A DNA stretch of 64,000 nt from Cellvibrionaceae bacterium (GCA_021151525.1 JAGKXD010000009.1:7618-71617), one strand, 5' to 3'. Counted from the stretch's first letter, positions 17,085-26,822 are shown. Notes: a model not told the origin generated them from the letters alone. Translations and numbers: made by a program.

Positions 17085-18182
17085 TCATCCGAAACTCAAC
17101 GCATCAAAACGCTTCATCCAAGTATTTTCCGCAATAAAGTTTTCGCGCACCTCTAACGAATCCACATGAGCAAGTGCAGCTTGGATTACAGCTTCAATAT
17201 CCGCGTCAGGCTCACTCAAGAAAGTACCCGCATCTACTTGATGCTCCAACATCTCTCCAAAATTTGTAGCCACCACAGGAATGCCCAAAGCGCGATATTC
17301 GTAAAACTTTATGGGATCGACACTCGCAGTGAGCTGATTTTTTTTAAAGGGAATCAAGCCCACATCAAACCCCTTCATAACCGCTATTGCGGATGCGTGG
17401 TCACAAGCAGGCAAGATTTGAATATTCGCAGGTAAATTTTCTGGCACGTTTAAATAGCAAGGCCCCACCAAACGCACCTGCGCACTAGGAAATAATTGCG
17501 CTAAACGAATAAGCCAATCCCAATCAAACCATTGCGCGATAGTGCCTAGGTAACCCAAAACGATTGGATTATTTTTTTCTCGCTTAGCAACTACAGGCAA
17601 AAATAAATTTGGCATCAAGGCATTGCGAATCAATTGAATGTCTTTCCGCACTTGCTGCCATTTGTCTTGCAAGCCACTGGAAGATACCGCCATGAGATCA
17701 ACTTTTTGCGCAACTGATTGCTCGCGACGAATAAAAGCCGAACGCGATAAGCCGCGATAAAATTGCGGGTAGTCATCCATAGCATCATAAAACGAAATGC
17801 AATTTGGCAAGGATTGCAAAGCTTGCAATGCTAGCTCTGAAGGCTTGCCAATGGCGAGAATGGTTTTATCTTTTGCAGAAAAATCTTGCAGCTTTTGCAG
17901 GAGTGGTCGCCACAACACAGCATTAATAAATTGCGAGCCCGCCAAAGGTTCAATCGGTAAACTTTTAGGCGAAATAATTTCCAACCATTCAGGTACTTCA
18001 GTTGCGCAATCATCAGGCGATTGCGCGATACGTTTGAAATCGCTGAGTGCGGGAAGGCGTGTGGGGTAGGGATTAACCCAAAGTACGCGACATTGATATT
18101 TTTCGTGAAACCAGCGCACAAACATATGTGGGCGCTGGGCAAAACTAGACCAAGCTAAAGGCGCAAGATAAATTAATTGCAT
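17085..18182 (-). CDS. Glycosyltransferase, GT-B fold
   Basis: A 365-residue GT-B-type glycosyltransferase. The N-terminal domain has LAPLAWSSFAQRPHMF and the FYDAMDDYPQF segment (about residue 128). The C-terminal nucleotide-sugar domain has VLGYLGTIAQWFDWDWL (about 207) and ends with PIKFYEYRALGIPVVAT (about 292), the E-x(7)-E-like region of GT4 enzymes. The same D-x-M-D-D-like and YEYLGAGKPVVA-like elements occur in the middle domain of the 1114-residue fusion protein encoded at 19312-22656, so the two are related. The sugar is unknown. The gene overlaps the end of wecB by 10 bases and is the last of the minus-strand glycan operon before the terminator. Confidence 0.82.
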   Translation of the reverse strand: MQLIYLAPLAWSSFAQRPHMFVRWFHEKYQCRVLWVNPYPTRLPALSDFKRIAQSPDDCATEVPEWLEIISPKSLPIEPLAGSQFINAVLWRPLLQKLQDFSAKDKTILAIGKPSELALQALQSLPNCISFYDAMDDYPQFYRGLSRSAFIRREQSVAQKVDLMAVSSSGLQDKWQQVRKDIQLIRNALMPNLFLPVVAKREKNNPIVLGYLGTIAQWFDWDWLIRLAQLFPSAQVRLVGPCYLNVPENLPANIQILPACDHASAIAVMKGFDVGLIPFKKNQLTASVDPIKFYEYRALGIPVVATNFGEMLEHQVDAGTFLSEPDADIEAVIQAALAHVDSLEVRENFIAENTWMKRFDALSFG

Positions 18183-19276
18183 TGCGCCGCATACTCGCGC
18201 AGCACTTGATGAATTCGCTCTGCAGCTTTGCCATCACCATAAGGAGAAACACCACGAGCCACAGCGCGATAAGCAACCTCATCATCAAGCAGCAATTGGC
18301 ACTCACGCACAATCGCATCAAAATGCGGGCCGACTAATTTAACAACGCCTGCGTCAACCGCTTCCGGGCGCTCAGTTTCGCAACGCAACACCAACACAGG
18401 TTTTGCCAATGCAGGAGCTTCTTCTTGCACGCCGCCGGAATCACTCAAAATAAGATGTGCGCGCTGCATAGCGGCTACAAATGGCAAATAATCGAGCGGA
18501 GGACACAAAATAATTTGCGGATGTTTATCTAACAATTCATACGCAATTTCTTGAATATTGGGATTAGGATGTACCGGATACAAAATTTGTACATCCGGAT
18601 TATTATCCGCAATATGTTTTACTGCTCGGCAAATTTCGCGATAAGGTTGACCAAAGTTTTCGCGCCTGTGCGCGGTCACCAAAATTAAACGTTTACTATC
18701 ATCAAGCGGAAGATCTAACGGCAAATGTTCAGCACTCACTGAATGCAGCGCATCAATAACCGTATTGCCCGTTACCCACACTTTTTCGGCAGCAATATTT
18801 TCTTTCAATAAATTATCACGCGAACTTGGCGTAGGTGCAAAATGCCATTTTGCCAAGCGGCCAGCAATTACACGATTCATTTCTTCCGGAAATGGATTCT
18901 CTATATCCCAAGTACGCAAGCCTGCTTCGATGTGCCCAAAGGGAATGCGCAAATAAAAACAAGCTAAAGCCACGGTCATTACGGTTGTGGTATCACCCTG
19001 TGCAAGCACCACATCCGGCCTTTCAACTTGCAAAACTTCGTCGAGTTTAATTAAGAGGCGCGCCGTTAAAGTAGGCAAGGATTGATTCGGCTGCATAATA
19101 TCCAAATCAATATCAGGAACAATATTAAATACGGCAAAAACCTGATCAAGCATTTGGCGATGTTGCGCCGTTGCCAATACGCGCACATCGAAATCCGGAT
19201 TTTTTTTCAACTCTAAAATCACCGGCGCCATTTTAATAGCTTCAGGGCGCGTTCCGGCAACACAAATAATTTTCAT
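18173..19276 (-). CDS. wecB: UDP-N-acetylglucosamine 2-epimerase (non-hydrolysing)
   Basis: A 367-residue enzyme interconverting UDP-GlcNAc and UDP-ManNAc. Motifs of the non-hydrolysing family are intact: GTRPEAIKMAPVI at residues about 7-19, QGDTTTVM near 93, HIEAGLRTWDIENPFPEE near 115, VTAHRRENFG near 205 and SDSGGVQEEAPAL near 283. The protein is full length. It provides a ManNAc-type precursor for the glycan built by this locus. No ManNAc dehydrogenase was recognised beside it, although the TviB-like enzyme at 13607 might act on related sugars. Its 3' end overlaps the next glycosyltransferase gene by 10 bases. Confidence 0.93.
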   Translation of the reverse strand: MKIICVAGTRPEAIKMAPVILELKKNPDFDVRVLATAQHRQMLDQVFAVFNIVPDIDLDIMQPNQSLPTLTARLLIKLDEVLQVERPDVVLAQGDTTTVMTVALACFYLRIPFGHIEAGLRTWDIENPFPEEMNRVIAGRLAKWHFAPTPSSRDNLLKENIAAEKVWVTGNTVIDALHSVSAEHLPLDLPLDDSKRLILVTAHRRENFGQPYREICRAVKHIADNNPDVQILYPVHPNPNIQEIAYELLDKHPQIILCPPLDYLPFVAAMQRAHLILSDSGGVQEEAPALAKPVLVLRCETERPEAVDAGVVKLVGPHFDAIVRECQLLLDDEVAYRAVARGVSPYGDGKAAERIHQVLREYAAQCN

Positions 19277-19311
19277 GCAATCAACTCAAACAGAAATAGA
19301 TAAATAAGCGA

Positions 19312-22300
19312 TTAATGTACGCCGGGGCGATAAGCGTGTGGGACCCATGGCCCCCACTTTTTCTCGTAGGTTACTTTGTTTTGCTCGAACAACTTTTGGC
19401 GTGCTTCCATTTTCAATTTATTGAACGATGCCGATAAGTGGTGATGAATAAACACATCATCTGCACAATAAATGGAAAAGCCTGCTTGTTCTACACGGCG
19501 ACAATAATCATCGTCTTCAAAGAAGCCAATACCAAAAGCTTCATCTAACAAACCTACTTTTTCATAGGCTGCACGCGAAATCATTACACAGAAAAACGCA
19601 GCGGTACGCAGGGGAGTTAATTGCCCAATGTGACGCCTAGTAAATTTGCTGGACTCAATAAGCATTTCATCCATATCAGCGTATTGAATAGCGATCTTGG
19701 CTTCGTTGCCAATATTGCCGGTTACCGGCCCCAACAAACCTATAGTTTCATCGCGCTGCATATGTTTAACCAAACTCGTAACCCAACCCGGTGTTACATG
19801 GGTATCGTTGTTGAGCAACACTAAATATTCACCTGTCGCCACAACCAAACCTTGATTATTACCCGCCGCAAAACCTTTATTATCAGGATTCAAAATAAGA
19901 ATTCGATTATCGCCTTGCTTTGCCCATTCGCTTAGATATGCAGGCGAATCATCTGCAGACGCATTATCGACAACAATAATTTCAAGATTGGAATAATCTG
20001 TGTATTTATCCAAACTCATTAAGCACTGCTTGGTTAAATCCAAATTATTGTAGGTCACCACTATAACGCTGACTTTAGGTTGCACGTGCAAGTTATTTAA
20101 CGCACGCGCTAAATCGCGCGCGCGATGGTGCCAGGTTTGTTGCTCCGCAAAAGCCCTGCGCTCTGCAATAGCAACTTCACTTGCAGGCTCCGCAAGAACA
20201 GCCGCAACCTGCGCAACAAAATGTTCGTGATTAGTTCCAACGCGAATCAAATCGCCAAACTGTTTTGTTTCTGGGACATCGACGGCAACCACAGGCTTTC
20301 CTGCGCCCAAATATTCATAAACCTTAACCGGGTTAGTGGCAAGAATCAGCGGAATAACTTTAAAGGGCAGCAAGCACACATCAAACGCATAGAGATAATG
20401 CGTTAATTCCGCATAAGGAACCTCACCAACAAACACAATATTCTGTTGCGATTTTAATTGCGCTTTAGCATTAACCGTATCAGCACCCACCAACAAAATA
20501 AGACAGTCATTAAATCGCTGCGCCAGTGCACGAATTAATTCAATATCAAACCACTCTGCTATAGCGCCGTAATAGCCAATGATTTTTCGGCCTTGGGCAT
20601 CGCGATAAACCCTGCGCGGTGTTTGGGAAAAATATTCATACTCACCCGCATTGCGAATAATTTCACGACGCGCAGTATGTTTTGCAACTATGTCATCCAA
20701 AAAACCAGACGTCGTAACGGTTAAATCTGCCGCTTTAAATAAACGATGTTCTAACGTAATAATTTCTTTGCCGGTATTTTCAAAACCTTCGTGATGATCC
20801 ATGCAGTCATAAACCAATTGGCCGTTAGGAATCTGCTCCGCAATGGGGTACCAAAAAGGATGCTGCACCACATTAATAACCTTGGCAGCGCTTGCCCACA
20901 ACAACAATTCACCCAAGCTGGCCAAAAGTTGTTGGGTAATTTCAGGGGATGGCGCGTGGTGATAAATAACACTTAAGGCCTTAACACATAAATTGATTTG
21001 AAATAAGCGACCATCTTTATCTAATTGTTCTATCGCAAAACCAGCTGTTTTTGCCTCCAGCAAATTGGAAGACACATAAAACACACGATCGCCTTCCGCC
21101 GCCAATGCCTGTGCAATTTGCTGGGGACGCTGGTGGCGAAAATGCCAATCTATAACGCCCCATACAATAAAATCTTTGCCCGATGACTGCGCGGGAACAA
21201 CAGAAGAATTGCCAAGATGGACTAAATGCGGAGAATCCAATTGCGATTCTGCTGTGACAATTTGTGCAGATGAATTCACCATTGAGTGAATCCATTTACC
21301 GAAAAACACACGATTTAATTGCTGCAACGAACGCGGTAAGCGTTGATTCAAATTGCGCATACTGAGCAGTAATTTGCTTTTGTCTTCTACACTTAAACCA
21401 TGCTTTAACAAGCGTACAGCAAAGCGCAGAGGCTTAGTGATTTTCCACGAATGGCTATTGGTAATAAGTTGAATATGTGCATTTAGATGATGACTATGTT
21501 CGTAGGATGCCTGTAAATCTTGCTTCAGTTTTGCAATTGTATTTAATGCATCGGCAACTTTTTCATCAAGCTGTTTAATATGCAGATCACGCTCCTGCAT
21601 ATCCTTGTTTAATTGCTTAACTTGAGCCACACGCTCTTGATCTAGCTTTTCCAAGTCGCGATAAAGCGCTTGAACTTGCTCGGCGCGTTCACGCGTAAAT
21701 TTTTCAAGATTTTCGATGTACTGTTCTTTTTGCTCAATGGTCTGCTCATGCAATTGAATTTTTTGCTCTGATTCTGCTTTTACAACATAGAGATCATCAA
21801 CAATAGTGAAGGAGCTTTTGGCGAACAGCAAAGCGTCATACCAATATTTCAAGTGCGCAGCGAAGGCTTCATCGTGAAGTGATTTTTTACCACAAGCCAC
21901 ATCAAGTAATTGGGTATATATTTGCCCAACCATTTGTGGACAGGCATCATCCAGCAGCAAATCATTTAGTTCATAGTGCGTGTGGCGCAAACTATCATCA
22001 ATAAAGTCGTTGAGAAAAATACTCAACTCGTCGGCATTAATCGGCAAATTAATTTCTTTTGCTAACCGCGCAAGCTCGCTCGCCGGATTTTGCATAAAGA
22101 AATCATAATCCACCAAAGATAGGTTTTGCTTATTAGAAAATGTCAGTGCAGCAATAACATGCGTGAACCACAACAAATAGGCTTTCTCTGCCACAAAACC
22201 ATCGCGCTTTTGCAAGGACTTAACTACGCTAAGTGGATGGCGAATGCTGAGCACATAACTCACATCGTAATTGCAGTGCAAAAAAACCTGATCCCAAAAC

Positions 22301-22656
22301 GGCAGCAATTTTGCAATGCGCGGATCTTTCAAACCAAAGATTGGGGCTTGGGCAACTTTGTTGCGTAACAACTCTACAGCTTTTAAAAAATAACCTTGCT
22401 GCTGCAGCTGCTGAATATTAGCTTCAGTGATCGGCGTTAAGAAATCCCACTCGCTATTAATTGCGTGCAGCATTTCAATATTAAACGCGTTGATATCCGC
22501 ATCTTCCCAAAAGCCTTTTGCATTGACCTCTGCCATGGCAGGCAAAAGATTATCGCCAAGATTGACGCCCATGACTTGTAGGCCACGCGTAATTAAACTT
22601 GTGCCCGTGCGGTGCATACCAATCACAACAATTAACTTATGGGTTTCTGTAACCAC
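19312..22656 (-). CDS. Sulfotransferase / coiled-coil / GT-B / GT2 fusion protein
   Basis: A 1114-residue protein with four parts. Residues about 1-260 are a sulfotransferase-like domain with the PAPS-binding loop GMHRTGTSLI near residue 13. Residues about 285-390 are a charged heptad coiled coil. Residues about 490-800 are a GT-B glycosyltransferase (FIVWGVIDWHFRHQRPQQIA near 495, YDCMDHHEG near 619, VYEYLGAGKPVVAV near 770). Residues about 858-1100 are a GT-A family 2 glycosyltransferase (VSVIVVTYNN, VVDNASADDS, NKGFAAGNNQG, LLNNDTHVTPGW, EDDDYCRR). It could add two sugars and a sulfate to one glycan unit. No signal peptide or membrane segment is seen, so it should work in the cytoplasm. 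Domain identities are firm; the coupled function is inference. Confidence 0.88.
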   Translation of the reverse strand: MVTETHKLIVVIGMHRTGTSLITRGLQVMGVNLGDNLLPAMAEVNAKGFWEDADINAFNIEMLHAINSEWDFLTPITEANIQQLQQQGYFLKAVELLRNKVAQAPIFGLKDPRIAKLLPFWDQVFLHCNYDVSYVLSIRHPLSVVKSLQKRDGFVAEKAYLLWFTHVIAALTFSNKQNLSLVDYDFFMQNPASELARLAKEINLPINADELSIFLNDFIDDSLRHTHYELNDLLLDDACPQMVGQIYTQLLDVACGKKSLHDEAFAAHLKYWYDALLFAKSSFTIVDDLYVVKAESEQKIQLHEQTIEQKEQYIENLEKFTRERAEQVQALYRDLEKLDQERVAQVKQLNKDMQERDLHIKQLDEKVADALNTIAKLKQDLQASYEHSHHLNAHIQLITNSHSWKITKPLRFAVRLLKHGLSVEDKSKLLLSMRNLNQRLPRSLQQLNRVFFGKWIHSMVNSSAQIVTAESQLDSPHLVHLGNSSVVPAQSSGKDFIVWGVIDWHFRHQRPQQIAQALAAEGDRVFYVSSNLLEAKTAGFAIEQLDKDGRLFQINLCVKALSVIYHHAPSPEITQQLLASLGELLLWASAAKVINVVQHPFWYPIAEQIPNGQLVYDCMDHHEGFENTGKEIITLEHRLFKAADLTVTTSGFLDDIVAKHTARREIIRNAGEYEYFSQTPRRVYRDAQGRKIIGYYGAIAEWFDIELIRALAQRFNDCLILLVGADTVNAKAQLKSQQNIVFVGEVPYAELTHYLYAFDVCLLPFKVIPLILATNPVKVYEYLGAGKPVVAVDVPETKQFGDLIRVGTNHEHFVAQVAAVLAEPASEVAIAERRAFAEQQTWHHRARDLARALNNLHVQPKVSVIVVTYNNLDLTKQCLMSLDKYTDYSNLEIIVVDNASADDSPAYLSEWAKQGDNRILILNPDNKGFAAGNNQGLVVATGEYLVLLNNDTHVTPGWVTSLVKHMQRDETIGLLGPVTGNIGNEAKIAIQYADMDEMLIESSKFTRRHIGQLTPLRTAAFFCVMISRAAYEKVGLLDEAFGIGFFEDDDYCRRVEQAGFSIYCADDVFIHHHLSASFNKLKMEARQKLFEQNKVTYEKKWGPWVPHAYRPGVH

Positions 22657-22785
22657 AATGACTCTCTTGAAAAAAGGACGAAAACATGAATCTGGAAAGC
22701 AAGGACGCTATTTTCCTACACTTTAGGCGCAGACACCATGCCGATAAAACGATTTTGCGAAAGGATAGGCCGCGAAGATAAACCG

Positions 22786-23688
22786 CTAAGAATTAGCGAT
22801 TCCCAAATACTGAATGATTTGTTCTACGCAAGCTTCGGCGGATGCACTTCCTGCCATTAAATGAAGCTCTGGCTGAGCCGGTGTTTCATAAGCGCTATCA
22901 ATACCGGTAAAGTTCCTTAGTTCGCCACGCCGCGCTTTGGCATAAAGACCTTTTACATCGCGTTTTTCACACTCAGTTAAAGGAGTGTCAACAAAGACTT
23001 CAACAAATTCTCCCGGAGCAAACAGCTTGCGTGCCATTAAACGCTCTGCGCTGTAAGGAGAAATAAAGGATGCAAGCACAATTAAACCAGCATCCACCAT
23101 CAAGCGCGCCACCTCCGCAACACGGCGAATATTTTCAACCCGGTCCGCCTCAGTGAAACCCAAATCGCGATTTAAACCATGACGCACATTATCGCCATCC
23201 AACAAATAAGTATGTAATTTTTTGTCGAACAAACGCTTTTCCAACAGGTTCGCGATAGTGGATTTTCCGGAACCCGACAAACCCGTAAACCAAATACAGC
23301 GTGCTTGCTGCTGCTTCAAGTCTGCGCGCGCATTTTTATCAATGGTTAACTGTTGCCAGCGAATATTGGTAGACCTGTGCAAGGCAAACTCTATATGCCC
23401 CTGCCCTAGGAACTCTGAGGTTTGTGCATCCAATACAGTGAACACAGCGCCGTCACAAATATTAATAGCTTCTGAGGTGCTGATATTGATAAGCCCGCGC
23501 TCATTAGCATTAATTTTTTTTGCCGAGAGATGCTCGCCTGTTTGGTCCTGCTCGCGATATTTAATGGCCGTGACATTGAAGGACACCGAATGGCCATCTG
23601 CCACTAACATATAAGTGCGCCCCGCCACCAAAGCGCGTGACGACTGCCAGGAAATTTTGGCTTGGAATTGATCGGCCAAATTAATCAT
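22786..23688 (-). CDS. cysC: APS kinase fused to a CysN C-terminal barrel domain
   Basis: A 300-residue protein. Residues about 1-105 resemble the last beta-barrel domain of CysN (VTAIKYREQ...EHLSAKKINANERGLINIS). Residues about 125-300 are a complete adenylylsulfate kinase with P-loop GLSGSGKST, LLDGDNVRHGLNRDLGF, FISPYSAER and FVDTPLTECEKRDVKGLY. It makes PAPS, the sulfate donor for sulfotransferases. It looks like a bifunctional CysNC that lost its GTPase and middle domains. The ATG at 23688 is chosen because it overlaps the stop of the ABC ATPase gene as ATGA and follows AAGGAG by 10 bases; an ATG at 23709 is also in frame. Its place among sulfotransferase genes ties it to glycan sulfation. 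Confidence 0.9.
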   Translation of the reverse strand: MINLADQFQAKISWQSSRALVAGRTYMLVADGHSVSFNVTAIKYREQDQTGEHLSAKKINANERGLINISTSEAINICDGAVFTVLDAQTSEFLGQGHIEFALHRSTNIRWQQLTIDKNARADLKQQQARCIWFTGLSGSGKSTIANLLEKRLFDKKLHTYLLDGDNVRHGLNRDLGFTEADRVENIRRVAEVARLMVDAGLIVLASFISPYSAERLMARKLFAPGEFVEVFVDTPLTECEKRDVKGLYAKARRGELRNFTGIDSAYETPAQPELHLMAGSASAEACVEQIIQYLGIANS

Positions 23689-24923
23689 GATTGCGATTCT
23701 CCTTCCCAAACGGCATCCATAGGCAACGGAAATAATCCGGTAAATTTATCGCGCACATCATCAATCATTTCGATTGAAAGTAATTCATCGTAACGGCTCA
23801 TCATTACCGTTAATTCAATACTCGGCGCAGAAACTAAACGTATACGTATGCGGTAAATACCTTTTTGATAAGTGCAATCTAAATTGACACGCAAGCGCCG
23901 CACACCATTGAATTCTGGAATCGCGATGCGGCGACCACCAAGCTGCATACCGCGACTATCAATAATATCCAAAATTAAAACCGGGCATTCCACTACAATT
24001 GTTTTTTGCACATCAACAACTAGTGCAACTTGATCACCATAAGCGAGAGTGGCGTGTTGTCCCATTTCTAAAAATTCGGCCTTGACAATATCAAAACCAC
24101 TGGCCGCAAAACCCTTATCATGACGCTGCAGTGCAACGCCCAAACCAGATTCTTCAACACGATCTTTTTGCACAATAAATAAATATTCAGCAATAACATC
24201 GTCAGGTAAACCGGCTTTTACAACTCTGCCCTTATCTAACAAGAGTGCACGATTACAAAATGCACGCACCGCACTTAAATCATGCCCCACAAATAATAAG
24301 GTTGTGCCGCGCTTTAAAATTTCTTCGATTTTGGCGAGCGCTTTAGCTTGGAAACGTGCATCACCTACGGACAAGGCTTCATCGACAATTAATACATCGG
24401 GATCTACGTGCACTTGCACGGCAAAAGCTAAACGCACCATCATTCCCGAGCTGTAGGTTTTTACGGGGCGATGAATAAAATCGCCAATATCTGCAAAAGC
24501 AACAATTTCATCATAACGATCTTGAATTTCACTTTTGCTCAAACCCAAAATAGATGCATTTAAAAAAACATTTTCGCGACCGGTAAACTCAGGATCAAAA
24601 CCACTACCCAACTCAAGCAAGGCAGCCACGCGCCCTTTAACTTCCACCTCACCCGCTGTTGCCTGCAAAGTACCAGCAATAATTTGCAAGAGCGTACTTT
24701 TACCGCTGCCGTTTAAACCAATAATGCCCAAGCTATCGCCGGTGGCAACACTAAAATCAATTTGGCTCAAGGCGTGCACGGGCTGGCAATATTTTTGTGT
24801 AATTCGCGTAGCATAATTAGGAAATAATTTTCCACACAAACTTACCACCAAAGGCACGAATAATCGACTAAAAGGAGTTTTCCAAATCAGGTAGGTTTTT
24901 GAAAGGTTACTAACGCGAATCAT
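23685..24923 (-). CDS. wzt: Polysaccharide ABC exporter ATP-binding protein with Wzt-type C-terminal domain
   Basis: A 412-residue ATPase. Walker A GLNGSGKST is at residues about 68-76, the signature YSSGMMVRLAF near 158 and Walker B VLIVDEALSVGD near 178. After the nucleotide-binding domain, residues about 265-405 form a separate beta-rich domain like the Wzt C-terminal carbohydrate-binding module, which recognises the finished glycan terminus in ABC-dependent O-antigen export. The extension means the exporter probably selects a specifically modified chain. It pairs with the permease gene 20 bases upstream and shares an ATGA overlap with the APS kinase gene. Confidence 0.9.
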   Translation of the reverse strand: MIRVSNLSKTYLIWKTPFSRLFVPLVVSLCGKLFPNYATRITQKYCQPVHALSQIDFSVATGDSLGIIGLNGSGKSTLLQIIAGTLQATAGEVEVKGRVAALLELGSGFDPEFTGRENVFLNASILGLSKSEIQDRYDEIVAFADIGDFIHRPVKTYSSGMMVRLAFAVQVHVDPDVLIVDEALSVGDARFQAKALAKIEEILKRGTTLLFVGHDLSAVRAFCNRALLLDKGRVVKAGLPDDVIAEYLFIVQKDRVEESGLGVALQRHDKGFAASGFDIVKAEFLEMGQHATLAYGDQVALVVDVQKTIVVECPVLILDIIDSRGMQLGGRRIAIPEFNGVRRLRVNLDCTYQKGIYRIRIRLVSAPSIELTVMMSRYDELLSIEMIDDVRDKFTGLFPLPMDAVWEGESQS

Positions 24924-24943
24924 AAAATATTCCTTAGTAGTCC

Positions 24944-25735
24944 TTAGAGTACATCAGCAAAGCCGGGCTTTACTTTGCGGAAAAAATAATTCCCCGCATA
25001 TGCAACAACAAGTGCAGCGACCGAATAAATAATCCACCCAGTCAAGCTTGGCAACTTGCCATAAATTAAAACTGCACGACAAGACTCCACCACATAAGAT
25101 AAAGGATTAAGCGAAATCCACAGTTGGAATTTTTCAGGCAATATACTCGTTGAATAAAACACTGGGCTTAAAAACAATAAGAGCGTTGCCAAGGTGCCAG
25201 TGATTTGTTGTATATCGCGCAAATAAACTCCTAGCGCCGCAAGCACCCACGAAATACCCAACATCAAAATACAATAAGGCAATAGAATTACCGGAAGCAG
25301 CAAAGCCGTTGCCGGAATCGTTTTTAATTCAATTAGGATTAACAACAAAAGCAGGGCAAAACTAATTAAGAAAGTAAACAACCCACTAAACAAGGTAACC
25401 CACGACAAAATATCTAACGGGAACACTATTTTCTTTACGAAGTTTTGATTGCCTACAATTAATAGTGGCGATTTGGTCAACGTCTCTGTTAGTAAGCCAT
25501 GAATACTCAAACCCAAAAACAAAATAATGGCAAAGCTCAAGGTGGTTTCACCGCTGGTATCGGTCCAGCGCGATTTAAATACGGTTTGAAACACAAAGGT
25601 ATAAATCGACAACATCACAACAGGTGTTACTAGCGACCACAGCAAACCCAGCGCAGAGCCACGATAGCGTGCTTGCACATCGCGCTTTAGCAGCTGCCAA
25701 ATAAGCGATCTATTTTTCCAGGCTTGAACAAACAT
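24944..25735 (-). CDS. wzm: Polysaccharide ABC exporter permease
   Basis: A 263-residue ABC-2 type permease with about six membrane helices. The N-terminal amphipathic part reads LIWQLLKRDVQARYRGSALG, typical of Wzm/TagG proteins, followed by LLWSLVTPVVMLSIYTFVF. The frame runs on to an ATG at 25774, but the ATG at 25735 gives the usual family N-terminus and avoids a 22-base overlap with rfbB, so it is preferred. The protein moves an undecaprenyl-linked glycan across the inner membrane together with the ATPase encoded just downstream. Confidence 0.88.
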   Translation of the reverse strand: MFVQAWKNRSLIWQLLKRDVQARYRGSALGLLWSLVTPVVMLSIYTFVFQTVFKSRWTDTSGETTLSFAIILFLGLSIHGLLTETLTKSPLLIVGNQNFVKKIVFPLDILSWVTLFSGLFTFLISFALLLLLILIELKTIPATALLLPVILLPYCILMLGISWVLAALGVYLRDIQQITGTLATLLLFLSPVFYSTSILPEKFQLWISLNPLSYVVESCRAVLIYGKLPSLTGWIIYSVAALVVAYAGNYFFRKVKPGFADVL

Positions 25736-25752
25736 AAAAATCCCAACAGTAA

Positions 25753-26784
25753 TTATTGGTTGCGCAACATCCAATCAATAGTTTTGCGAATACCGGTTTC
25801 AAAACTTTCTACCGGACGATAATTTAATTCTTCATGGCATTTGCTGGGGTCTATCGCATAGCGACGATCATGCCCTAAACGATCAGTTACAAAAGTAATT
25901 AAGGACTTTGCAGATTCGCCTTTTGCACAGGGCGACAACTTAAAACGCTCACGAAGTTGGGTATCGTTGGCAAAGAGCTCATCAAGCAAGTCGCAAATTA
26001 AATTAACAATATCAATATTCTGCCACTCGTTTTCGCCACCCAGGTTGTAAACTTCGCCCACTTTGCCGCGCTGTAAAATTAAATCAATTGCGCGGCAGTG
26101 ATCCTCCACATAAAGCCAATCGCGAATATTTTTACCATCGCCATAAATAGGCAGAGATTTACCCGATAAAATATTTTTAATAATTAGGGGAATTAATTTT
26201 TCAGCATCCTGATAAGGCCCATAATTATTTGAGCAATTGCTGGTAGTCACTTTCAAACCATAAGTGTGGTGATAAGCTCGCACCAAATGATCCGACGCTG
26301 CTTTGGATGCTGAATAAGGCGAATTGGGTGCAAAGGCCGTTTGCTCGGTAAACGCTGGGGCAGTATCAGTTAAAGACCCATAAACCTCATCCGTTGATAC
26401 ATGATGAAACTTGTGATCTTCCACACCCTTATCTAACCAATATTTTTTTGCGGCCTTCAATAGATTGTGTGTACCGAAAACATTAGTTTGAATAAATGCA
26501 TCAGGCCCGGAAATAGAACGATCAACATGGGACTCAGCCGCAAAATGCACCACCCTATTGATGTGGTATTTTTCAAAAAGCTCTTCAACTAATAATGGGT
26601 CGCAAATATCGCCATGAACAAACACCAAGCCCTGCTGTTCTAAATCAGCAATATGCTTACGATGACCGGCATAGGTTAAAGCATCCAGCACAATCAATTG
26701 ATCTTGTGGATGTTGCTGCATCCAGTAATGGCAAAAATTGGCACCAATAAATCCAGCACCACCAGTAACAAGTATTTTGTTCAT
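25753..26784 (-). CDS. rfbB: dTDP-glucose 4,6-dehydratase
   Basis: A 343-residue extended short-chain dehydrogenase, second step of dTDP-L-rhamnose synthesis. Motifs are GGAGFIGANFCHYW (about residues 8-21), HFAAESHVDRSISGPDAFIQTN (about 82-103, typical of RfbB), HVSTDEVYGSL (about 128) and the catalytic Tyr/Lys in YSASKAASDHLVRAY (about 157). The Asp-Glu pair after Thr (TDEVYG), needed for dehydration, is present. It is full length. It lies in a minus-strand set rfbA-rfbC-rfbD-rfbB, with the ABC exporter next, so rhamnose synthesis and export are likely co-expressed. Confidence 0.95.
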   Translation of the reverse strand: MNKILVTGGAGFIGANFCHYWMQQHPQDQLIVLDALTYAGHRKHIADLEQQGLVFVHGDICDPLLVEELFEKYHINRVVHFAAESHVDRSISGPDAFIQTNVFGTHNLLKAAKKYWLDKGVEDHKFHHVSTDEVYGSLTDTAPAFTEQTAFAPNSPYSASKAASDHLVRAYHHTYGLKVTTSNCSNNYGPYQDAEKLIPLIIKNILSGKSLPIYGDGKNIRDWLYVEDHCRAIDLILQRGKVGEVYNLGGENEWQNIDIVNLICDLLDELFANDTQLRERFKLSPCAKGESAKSLITFVTDRLGHDRRYAIDPSKCHEELNYRPVESFETGIRKTIDWMLRNQ

Positions 26785-26822
26785 ATCTTCTTTCTATCAA
26801 TGAATTCTTTGATGCGACACAG

